Shown here piece after piece: positions 54,955-64,000 of a DNA stretch of 64,000 nucleotides (position 1 is the first letter of the stretch; every line of letters starts with the position of its first letter). Position numbers and translations under genes: made by a program. The notes beneath the pieces were generated by a model. It saw only the letters and a list, made by a program, of their open reading frames with translations, had not been told where the DNA came from and did not search any database. Location of the stretch: assembly GCA_014529385.2 (NCBI GenBank), contig CM043957.1, positions 82,801,881 to 82,865,880 of the forward strand. The letters are read 5' to 3'. Source of the DNA: Adiantum capillus-veneris (taxonomy: Eukaryota > Streptophyta > Polypodiopsida > Polypodiales > Pteridaceae).

Positions 54955-57900
54955 ATCGTTCTTGCCCCAAAAGAAATGTACTCAATGACACTCCTAGAGC
55001 TTCCATGGTTGAAGCTCCAAAAGAGGATACTCATTGCAAAGGCTCATCACTCTCCTATGCTTGGGGAAAAGTAAGGGAGCATGATGCCTTCATCTTGTTT
55101 GACCTTGGCTCTACTCACAACTTCATATTAACAGAGTTGGCCACCAAGTTGGGCATTCAAACTTTTGAGATGGGAGATACTGTCATTGTTGACACAACTT
55201 TCAAGGGATAGCAAGCCTTCGTTACTCCCTTGATTGGTAAGTTGAGGCTTCATGTCCAAAGCTATGTTGACAAAGAAGACTTTTATCTCTCCTCTCCGAC
55301 ATGAGGATGTTATCCTAGGGGCACCATGGTTCAACCACATGGCTGCCAACATGAAGTTCCTAAAAGGAGAATCTACTACACCTATAGGGAAAAGAGCATG
55401 TACATAGATGCTAATGAATCAGGGAACACCATATCCCTGGTAAATATGCTTGCTTTTGATAAGTCGATGAAAATCTTTCTTTTTGCGTATATGATTTTTG
55501 TTAGAGACTCTATAAACAATTCTAATGTTTTCACAAGTAGCAATAAAGGGAATCAAGAGGAATTAGAGTTTTCTAATTTCTTAAATGGATTCCAAGATCT
55601 TTTTATTGATGACATCCCTAGTGAGCTACCTCTAAGATGAGGGAATGATGACCATGCAATAGAGATTCTACTAGGAAGCTCACCGCCTAATAAACCTCCT
55701 TATTGAGTTTCACAAGCTCAACAAGAGGAGATCATGAGGCAAGTGCATGAATTGGTGGAAAAGGGGATGATGAGGCCTAGCTCCTCTCCATTCTGTTCAC
55801 CAATACTTCTAGTGCAAAAGAAAGATGGCACATATCACATGTGTGTCGACTATAGAGCACTAAATAGGATCACTATAAAAAAGAAAAAAAGATTCATCGT
55901 GCCACGGGTAGAAGATCTATTTGATAAGTTACAAGTTTCCGCCTAACAAATTCTCCAGCCACATTCAAACTCACGATGGACAAAAATCTTCAAGTCACTC
56001 AAAATCTCTTGATGAGTACAAGTGACACCTCGAGGTAATCTTTCAAGTTGTGAGAGCTTTTCATTAGTCAAAAGAAAAGTGAATTTTTCCTACAAGAGAT
56101 TCAATATTTAGGTCACATTATCTCTCAAGATGGTATCTATATGGATCCATCAAAGTTGGAGGTAATAAAAGCATGGCCTAATCCAAAGAACCTACATGAA
56201 CGAAGAAGCTTTATTGGTATGTATGCATACTATAGACGCTTCATAGCAAAATTCTGTCAAATAGCAGGATCATTGCATGACTTAACAAAGAAGAGAGTTA
56301 AGTACTCATGGACTGCTAACGAACAAAATGCTTTTGACAAGCTCAAAGAGAAGCTTACCTCTCAACCAATCCTTATGCTTCCGGATCTCTCAAAGCCATT
56401 TGAAGTCCAATGTGATGCTCGTGGTGATTGCCTTGTAGCAGTTTTGCTTCAAGAAGAGCATGCCATAGCATATGAGATCCGAAGGCACAATGCCAATGGA
56501 CGGGTCTTGGGCATATACAAAAAAGAGCTTTTAACTATTCTACATGCTCTAAACACATGGAAGCACTATCTCTTGGGGGCTCCATTCATCCTACGAATTG
56601 ATCACAAAACTTTAAGAGCTTCATGATGCAAACCAAGCTTTTTGACAAACAAATGAGGTGGAAAAATTTCTTTCACAATTTAAATTTAATATTGCTCACA
56701 TTGCTCGCAATCACAATCAAGTGGTCAATGCACTTTCACAACGGCAAAGGGTAAATGTGGTGTCTATAGCAACTCACAATGATCTATCTTTGATGAGTAT
56801 GTCACTAATCGAGACTTTAAGTACGTAATTAAAGACTTTGCATTAGAGAAGAAAAAAGATCCATTCACCTTGAAGGATGGTTATCTTCCAAATGGCAATA
56901 GGCTCTATGTTACTCACCAATACAATAAGAAAGTCATGTATGAATCTACTCTTTGAGGAGAAGAAATGTATTTCTATTGGTCTACCATGAAAAGTAAACA
57001 TAAAAGAGATGTTTTAAAATGCGTGGTATACCAAAAATTGAAATTTGATTGAGGGAAGCAACTTGGATTGTTGTAGTCAGGCTTAGCAAGAAAACACACT
57101 CTATGCCTGTCAAAAATACTATTAAGGCGCATCAAACGGCAACCCTCTTTAGATCTCAAATTTTCAAGTATGATGGCTTGCCAACATCCATAGTGTCCAA
57201 CAAAGATCCTAGATTGACCAGTAATTTCTAGAAGGGTCTCTTTCAGAATCTTGGAAGTAGATTAAATTTCTCTTTTGGCCTATCATCCACAAACGGATGA
57301 CCAAAGTGAAATAACTAATCTAACGATTCTTCTAAATTACCTTACTACTTAAAGTATATGCGAAGATCTTCGTTTGCTAATGAATATAGTGCGACTTACA
57401 AGAATCTCTTACAAACATTAAAAAGGTTATATCCATCTCAAAGCAAAGGCACAAAGGGCTGTTGCTAATAAGCACAAAGGAGCCTTAGCCTTTAAGGAAA
57501 ATGATTGGGTCTTGCTAAAGTTTCTCAAGGCTCGTCTAAGGAATAATACGAGCAAGAATCCTACGAGCCACCAAGAGTATTATGCTAAACTAGCAAAAAG
57601 ATACTATGGTCCTTTCTTTTAAAATTCTTAAGCCAGTCAATGAGATGGCTTAATAGTTAAAGTTGCCCAATCATTGGCTCATTCACAATGCTAACCATGT
57701 GAGCCTACTCAAGCCTTACAAAGGAGAGCCATCAAAAGAACCAATAATGGAGGACCCGCCGGAGACCAAAGATCAAGAAGAGGTGTTGCAGCCAGATCGA
57801 TTCTTCGACACGGAGACAAGGTACTAAGAAACAGTAACGTTATCCAATGATATCTTGTTAAATTTAAGAATTATCCTTTTAAAGATGCTAGATAGATGCA

Positions 57901-58020
57901 AGGAACCTAGCTTAAGGATATTATGAACCTTATCAATGCTTACAATGACTAGAGTAAGCAAAGGAAAATGCATTTTAAATGAACAATGTTTTTGTCTTAT
58001 AAGACTCATTCTCTTTCTTT
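54955..58020 (+). pseudogene. Element F: 5'-truncated chromovirus pol remnant
   Basis: It begins inside the zinc knuckle (YRSCPKRN), then protease FDLGSTHNFILTELATKLG (D-L-G instead of D-P-G), the pre-RT segment, RT start DGTYHMCVDYRALNRI, a deletion of most of the RT core after KLQ (about 55940), RNase H (VQCDARGDCLVAVLLQE, ORF 56141-56626), integrase fragments (NTIKAHQTATLF, VSNKDPRLTSNF) and chromodomain-region fragments to about 57950. Many stops. No LTR is attached on either side. It is closest to elements D and E. Confidence 0.87.
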
Positions 58021-58389
58021 TATTGTGCCATCAGGAAGAGAATGGGGTATAGGAGGGCGTCTTTATTTGGCAGTTTAAGGAAGTACTTAGAACTTAATCC
58101 AGCTTTGACCAAAGGCTAGAATGGTGGGGTAGATAGCCTAGGCACGTATATATAAAAATACTTTTGCTTTTTTCCTTGAAGAATATATGCAAATTTTACT
58201 AGATTTGGTTGGAGTTCCTCTCCCCACAAAAAGTATTTTTTCAATTCTCAAATATTAAAAGTTTCCCTCTCTTATTTCCTCTTTGTCTTATCTCTCTTCT
58301 TCTTTCCCTCCTTCCAAAAGTGACCAATGCTCTCTTTCTCTCTCCTCAATTGCTGCTGCTAATGAAAAGTGCAGATCTACAATACTTGT

Positions 58390-58392
<3 letters not shown>
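58021..58392. other. Flank between F and the coiled-coil region
   Basis: No gene supported. 58048-58145 (TTTGGCAGTTTAAGGAAGTA ... TAGAATGGTGGGGTAGA) is about 70% similar to 61660-61760. Confidence 0.45.
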
Positions 58393-58475
<83 letters not shown>

Positions 58476-58494
58476 ACACACACACACACACACA
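58393..58494. repeat. (TC)n followed by (CA)n microsatellite
   Basis: About 39 TC units, then about 11 CA units. Confidence 0.97.
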
Positions 58495-58782
58495 TGCTCG
58501 GGTACCTTTTTGTAGAGTATACCAAATATCATTTTAACTCTGTAATATCTCCTTTTAGATTTGCAACCTGTTCCTCCATAGCTACAGCATCTCCTTCTAC
58601 ATATGCAACCTCTTTCTCCATAGCTACAATATCTCTATCTAGAGTTTTAGCCTCTGTCTCAATATCTCCAACATCTCCTTTCAGATCTGCAACCTCTTTC
58701 TCCATAGCTCCATAGCTCCAACATCTCCTTTGAGATCTGCAACCCCTTCCTCCATAGCTCCAACATCTTCTTCTAGATTTGC

Positions 58783-59983
58783 TGTAACATTTAATGGTCT
58801 AATAACTTGTGTGTAGCGGAAATATCATGAACATAGTGAGCATTTCATTAGAATAGATTCCTAATGAGAATAACAAGAGTGCTTGGGTGGAGAGAGCAAC
58901 AAAAAGTATAACACCTAGTTAGATAGCATGGACAATACTTCAAAAGAGACAGAAATAAAGCAATTGACAACAGTTGAGGACCGGATTTGCATGGAGCCGG
59001 CGGTCCCCCCTCCAAAAGGCTTTGTATTATGGTTTCTCCCATCAAGAGAGACATTTTACAATACAATTCTTTGTGTTCCTTCAATACTAGCTAGTGCAAT
59101 GAAGATGGAAACTTCATGCACTAAGCAAAACACTTATCAACAAACAAAACATCAATTCCCTCATGGTCTCACACCCAAGACCTCACAAACCTTCGAAGAT
59201 GGTGAGAGCTAGCAGGGTATGAGAGTAGATTGAGAGGAAGAAGGAGTATTCTTAGGAGAAAGATATACATCTCTTCACATAATCATTCATACTAGCATAG
59301 CTTAGCTTAGTAATTAGCATGGTAGAGGATATGAGCATGCATTGAAGCTTGGCTCTTGGTTGGATTTGCATCACAAAGCCAAGAGTTGTTGGTGTAGGCC
59401 TCCCTTCTCACAAGCTTGGAGTAGGTGGTAAGCTTTCCATTAAAGCTTGAGAAGGAGAGAGAGTCTTCTTTGCTTCACACATGAGATTGTGTGAGTGTGT
59501 GTGGGATAATGACTTCCAAAAATCAGCCCCCTCTCTCTCTCTCTTCGTCGACCCCTCTTGCTATTTTCTCATCCTCACACTCATTGGACCTCCCCAGGCC
59601 TAGCCAATGGAAATTAAGCAGCATAAGTGATAGTCTTCTGACATGTGTCCCCCTTTCCCCTTTTGTGAGAGCTTTAGGTAATTATTTAATTCAACTAAAC
59701 TCTCATTGGGCCCCTTTGCCTCCTGGCCAATAGGAATCAGGCAAGCCATTGGGCTGTTGAATGCTCATTGGACCCCTTAGGAGGCTGTCCAATAGTCTTC
59801 TAGAGAGCTTAATTCTTATTGGTTCTTTTATTAAGTGTTTTTAAATTAATTAAACTAGATTTACTCTAGCTTAATTCTCATCGGTCCACCTCCAAGGCCA
59901 TCCAATAGGAACTGAGTACACCTTGTGGGCATATGGGCTAGCGAGCTGACATGTGTCCCTCATTCCCTTTGTGTAAAGGGAGC

Positions 59984-60060
<77 letters not shown>

Positions 60061-60447
60061 TGAGTTTCTCTCTCATCTCCTACTTCTAGGGCTCGCCCCC
60101 TTCTATGTAGGGATGGTTGAAGACTTTTGGGACACACACACAAAGCATCCAATTTCCCTAGGCTTTTGACCTTTGGACAGAACCTTTGAATTTTGGAACC
60201 TTAGCATTTTGGAAGTCTTAATGGGCTGAACCTTAGGGTCTTTTAAGCCCATTGGTACACATTGCTCTTTTGCAAAGATGGCCCCCCTTTTGGATCCCTA
60301 TTTTCCCTCTTTTGGATCCCTACTGTGGCTAGTATGCTAGCTTAACCAATATTCTAGCTTTTTCTCCCCTGGCACTTCCCCATATTAAATGATCAGTTTA
60401 ACATGAGAAAACCATTTAGAAAAATTAGATATTGCTTATTATGACAT
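58783..60447 (-). repeat. Solo LTR, D family (minus)
   Basis: Reverse complement of D's LTR, TGTAACATTT to TTATGACA, 1665 bp, flanked by tttgc (58778-58782 and 60448-60452). It has scattered substitutions against D and an expanded (TG)n at 59985-60058. Confidence 0.92.
59985..60058. repeat. (TG)n microsatellite in the solo LTR
   Basis: About 37 TG units at the position where D's LTR has a (CA)7-8 tract, so the tract expanded after insertion. Confidence 0.97.
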
Positions 60448-60746
60448 TTGCAACCTCTGTCTCCATAGCTCCAACATCTCCTTTGAGATCTACAAATCCT
60501 TCCTCCATAGCTCCAACATCTCCTTTGAGATCTACAAATCCTTCCTCCATAGCTCCAACATCTTCTTCTAGATCTACAACCTCTTTCTCCATAGCTCCAA
60601 TATCTCCTTCATTCATCAAGGTTCCCTAGCCCACTTTCACTCTCTTCCCAAGCTTGGATCTCTCTTTCAAGTTCCATAACCTGCACCACTAGCATTCCTT
60701 CTCTAGCTCCCTATCCCTTTTGAGATCTCTTTCCAAAATTGTTGCA

Positions 60747-60749
<3 letters not shown>

Positions 60750-60812
<63 letters not shown>
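60750..60812. repeat. (TC)n microsatellite
   Basis: About 31 TC units directly upstream (minus strand) of the coiled-coil coding sequence. Confidence 0.97.
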
Positions 60813-60815
<3 letters not shown>

Positions 60816-62199
60816 AACTAGGCACCAAAGGAGTGTACTTGGTCATAGCTACCAAAGGATTACAATGGAGTAGAGATCTAGTGTACATGGTGCCGATGTA
60901 GTGAAATGCAAGGGGTGTATGTAAGGCTTATCAAGGGTCATACACTTTCAATGTTGGCAAAGGATCCTTAGGTAAGTGCTTGTTCATGCAAATCATGTGT
61001 GGTTAGTGTATTTTTCAATTGAATGGCTTATTGAAGATTCTTTTTGAAATTAGAAGTATTCTTTATTAATCGTATCTTCTTTAGCAGATTTTATATATTA
61101 TTCAACATTGGAAACTAGTACTAGTGCCTCCAAAACAGTCATTGGACCCCTTCATCATGGTGCTGGGAGAGAGACCATTTACTCAATTTCCCATTTACTC
61201 AACACGTATGTAGAAAATTCATATGCTAAGCCAATGGGCTCATGTACTTTATTAATACAATGTATTCTTTTCCATATTACAGTGTCATCTAATTGCTTAC
61301 ACTACTTTTTGTCATTGTTTTGAAGTACTTTATGCTATCCAATTAGTGGTTAATTGTGTGCACTTGTCTTGAAATACTAAAGTTTTCCACATTTTCTAAG
61401 ATCCACAGAAATGTATGTTGAAATGCAAGTCAACCGCCAGGAACTCGGGTAGTTGACTACATGTTCTTGTACATAAATGAATGTCAATAGTGGCTAGTGA
61501 AAGGGTAGTCACAAGGCACCATAAAATAAAGGAAAGTTCATTATTTGTGTTTCCATATAAAGGACATCTAAATCTAGATTATGGACATGAACCACGTAGT
61601 TTCAATTAATACTGCAATCAACCTTTATAGAAATTAGAAAGAGTGTCATATATGAGGACCTATCTAATTGGTAGTTTAAGGAAATGCTTGAAACTTAATC
61701 AATCTTTAGTAGCCAAAGATTAGAATGGTGGGGTCTATTAGCACTAGTCTTAGGATGTATGTTTAAAATTTCCTTGGACCAAGTTAGTGGTAGACCGTAG
61801 GACATATGTACAAAAACTTACCTTGGATCAAGTTTGTAGCTTCGACAAAGTAGCTTTTAATTGATTTGGTAACTTGACCATAACTTTTGTATACAATATG
61901 AAATATATATGACAATATAGTTTAAAAAGATAAAACTCATATTTGATTTCAAAGGTCTTAAAAGAAGGATGTTTTTCAAAAAAATAACAGTTATGCACTA
62001 CGTTGTAATTCATATTTGAGATTAAATGAGTATTGAATTCCATCAAATTGTTATTGAGACAATATAGAAGCTTTGGAACTCTACAGGACCCCTAAAAATG
62101 GATTTAGAGCTAACTTTAAAAATATATGACCTACATTTATGATTTATTGAAAATTCCTACAACTTAACACTTTGTCCCCTTAAAGATGGACATGGAAAT
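60813..62199. other. Intergenic sequence
   Basis: AT-rich without supported genes. 61660-61760 repeats 58048-58145. Confidence 0.45.
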
Positions 62200-62965
62200 A
62201 TGTTAAATATGGAGTGTGATTTACCCTTGTAATTCTTCTTCTACAAAAGCACAATTCTAAGACTCTTGTTATGAAGAACAACCATTGTGCAAGAGAAAAA
62301 TTACTCGCCGGAAAACCAAAATCACTAACCAGAAAACCAAAAAACAATACTCAATCTCAAACTTTGACAAATGGGAAGCTAAGAAAAACCCTAGATCACC
62401 ATGGCCTCTTCGGGATACATGGGTGCAAAATTGACCATAGCGATTGGCTTGGTATACCAAATTGAACCAAATTTGGAAAGGGCCATAGCATAGACATATA
62501 GAGCGCTTCCACAAGTTCATATGACCATTTGACTTAGGGTCCAAGTGGGTTTATAGATAATCATCTCTTTTTTGGCAAAGCGTTAGAATTGAGTTCTAAC
62601 TACTACACAAAAAGCTTTTAGATGAAGGTTATAGACAATGTACCTTATTTAGATCATCAAGAAACATCAACTAATGGCCCTGGAATTAGAAAAGGACATG
62701 GTGGTGCGCAAAGCATCAATTTTGGCTTATGACCATAAATTGACTCCAGATTGATCCAAAATTAACAAAGCAAAGTTTGTACAACCTATGGAACAAGCTC
62801 ATAAACTCTGAATTGGAAAAAATGGTTGCCCTCAAGAGTTACTAAGTATGGAGCCTGATTTACGCTTATAACTGCTATGCTAGAAATGCACATTTTTAAG
62901 GCCCCCATCACAAGGAGAAATCATCTTGCGTGAGAAAATTCACTCTCCAAAAAAGGAAAAAATCA
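62200..62965. repeat. Diverged repeat pair about 645 bp apart
   Basis: 62200-62330 (TAAATATGGAGTGTGATTTA ... AAGAGAAAAATTACTC) and 62845-62960 (TAAGTATGGAGCCTGATTTA ... GTGAGAAAATTCACTC) align over about 115 bp at roughly 65% identity, suggesting an old tandem array. Confidence 0.45.
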
Positions 62966-63009
62966 TACCTAGTCTCGAGCAAAGCTTGAGACCGGGATCA
63001 CCGGAATAT

Positions 63010-63360
63010 TCCCTTTTGCTAGAATATCTTAGCCAAATGGTGGCCAAAAAATGATTGGAAAGGAAAATTTTACGTGTGAGGCTATATTTTTGAGGAAAAT
63101 TTGGCAAAATTGAACGACAAATGTGTCCAAGAACCGCATCGGGGGGGGGGGGGGGGGGGGGGGGGCATTTGCACACCGTGGCGCACAAGCCACACTTTTG
63201 GCTCCTCGAGACCCATACACCCCCCCGATGCGGTTTTTGGACACATTTGTCATCCAATTTTGCCAATTTTGCCTCAAAAACATGGTCGCGCATGGAAAAT
63301 TCCCCTTTCCGGTCCCAAAAATACATCCAATAGGCCAAATTTGTGCCATGGTGCACTAAC
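63010..63360. repeat. Inverted-repeat foldback with a G25 run
   Basis: 63088-63150 (GAGGAAAATTTGGCAAAATT ... ACCGCATCGGGGG) is matched in reverse by 63220-63282 (CCCCCCGATGCGG ... CAATTTTGCC...GCCTC) with few mismatches. Weaker pairing extends outward to about 63010 and 63360. The loop is about 70 bp. At the left arm's inner end lies a run of 25 G (63141-63165), opposite C7 in the right arm. Confidence 0.6.
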
Positions 63361-63370
63361 TATCCTAGGT

Positions 63371-64000
63371 TCTCCCCAATACTCAACAAACCCGGCACAC
63401 ATGGTTTTTTGGTACAGATCTTGCCACCACTAGCCACCACTTATCTTTTTCTAATCGACCTTATTTTTCTAGATAAGTAGACTTCTTGTAGAGAGGGCAT
63501 GCAAGAGTAGATCATTGGTGAACAGGACAAAGAAAGAAGAAGAATATAGCTAAAACAATAGAGGAATAGATAGCCCTAAAAGAGTAGAAAAAAGTACATG
63601 AGCTTGCGTGGAAATGGCAACCCTTTCCTCCTCCACCACTAATGACTAAGAGAATAGGAAATGGAGAGCCAAGAAAGTGGCCTTGCATGATATACAAAAA
63701 TATTAAAAGAGGAAGAGGTCCATAATTCCCTAAGCTCCATTCTCAATGAATGATCGCACTTGGAATAATTTAGAATTTTTCATTCTCTCAAAGTCCCACA
63801 ATGTTTGAAATGTTGTTGAGGAAAAGAGATTGATCACCCTCGATCACCATTGCATGGAAAGTGAGTACATGAAAATTTCCTCCATTACCTCACCTCCATC
63901 TAGTACTTAATCTTTCTCGTGTGCAGGGCCAGAGTTCCATAGGATCTCAAGTGCCATTGAGGCCACAAAATGCTCACTTACCTCTTCAACCTCCCTATCT
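63371..64000. other. Intergenic sequence at window end
   Basis: No ORF or repeat I can support. Confidence 0.4.

Larger units (their letters stand above)
52229..54955 (+). pseudogene. Host gene remnant with exons split by a solo LTR
   Basis: An ATG at 52230 starts MDFSSTPTKLLAKRPKYHLH, broken by a TGA after 30 codons. Near 52670 a frame reads KDTTLGDRV, then stop and KKK, and continues beyond the solo LTR (54649) as LQNLKTLKIESGGLKRRIQA. A donor-like AG|GTGAG follows near 54711. An acceptor-like TTTGTAG near 54797 leads to YPYKENIDPKSNVGKQLKPL, then ISNSLEKDIIYDKKFKV and, after a stop, WDVVDHFING, where element F's truncated end begins. The reading across splice-like signals suggests a former host gene; family not recognised. 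Confidence 0.42.
58529..60740 (-). pseudogene. Coiled-coil gene fragment with 14-residue repeats, split by a solo LTR
   Basis: On the minus strand, coding-like sequence starts near 60736 (ILERDLKRDRELEKE, then MELEREIQAWEESESG) and leads into about nine 14-residue repeats of consensus GDVGAMEEEVADLK, ending LKGDITELK with a TGA at 58529-58531. Hydrophobic V, M, V and L at heptad spacing predict a long coiled coil; each repeat is two heptads. The solo LTR at 58783-60447 falls between METEVA and NLEEDV; without it and one tttgc copy the repeat frame is continuous. An 8-bp duplication (58704-58719) and changes near 60615 and 60680 shift the frame. Family unknown. Confidence 0.55.

Noticed and set aside
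59871-60169. ORFs on both strands over the (TG)n tract
   Set aside because: Low-complexity artefacts inside a solo LTR.
63029-63433. Overlapping ORFs on both strands around the G-run
   Set aside because: Glycine/proline runs from the homopolymer and mirrored frames from the inverted repeat; no start or domain support.

Overview
The window is repeat-dense nuclear DNA from a land plant, probably one with a large genome. The grounds are nested Ty3/gypsy and Ty1/copia LTR retrotransposons of plant lineages (a dual-RNase H Tat-type element and chromodomain-carrying chromoviruses), long TC/TG microsatellites, solo LTRs, and broken intron-containing host genes. The sequence does not let me name a species. 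There are no bacterial genes, rRNAs, convincing tRNAs or CRISPR arrays. Nothing in the window is clearly an intact, functioning host gene.

Layout. 1-19561: element A, a Tat-lineage Ty3/gypsy element whose integrase is split by copia element B (6167-16187, target duplication caata). B is itself split by copia element C (9721-14898, target duplication gatga, inserted in the YVDD codons of B's reverse transcriptase). B is structurally odd: its 5' half (LTR, PBS, gag, protease, part of integrase) lies inverted against its 3' half, yet the rearranged unit has matching target duplications. 20212-29090: element D, a chromovirus with 1590-bp LTRs in which I see no difference, target duplication tgggc, and a pol broken by two 1-nt deletions. 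29096-31450: minus-strand remains of a host protein-kinase-like gene. 31611-33370: a minisatellite of about 61 bp units and microsatellites. 35237-44067: a diverged tandem array of about 280-bp period marked by a GGATC-centred palindrome, interrupted by element E (36146-43720, target duplication gtgca), an older decayed relative of D. 44690-49000: gag remnant on plus and a decayed gag-protease-RT on minus. 52229-54955: host-gene-like exons broken by an E-family solo LTR (52713-54648, target duplication agaaa). 54955-58020: a 5'-truncated chromovirus pol remnant (F). 58529-60740: a minus-strand coiled-coil coding region of 14-residue repeats, broken by a D-family solo LTR (58783-60447, target duplication tttgc). 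60813-64000: non-coding, with diverged repeats and a foldback carrying a run of 25 G.

The most interesting signals are four. (1) Two adjacent, gap-free-alignable 70-codon ORFs between the primer-binding site and gag of element A. (2) A duplicated two-hairpin module in the 3' untranslated region of D and E, with compensatory base changes between copies. (3) A second covarying structure in the 5' leader of D and E. (4) The flipped but target-duplication-flanked copia element B. Relative ages from LTR pairs read by eye are D (no difference seen) and C (1/227) youngest, A about 18/1311, and B 8/279. B's value is too high for an element nested in A and suggests that its two LTRs did not come from one template.
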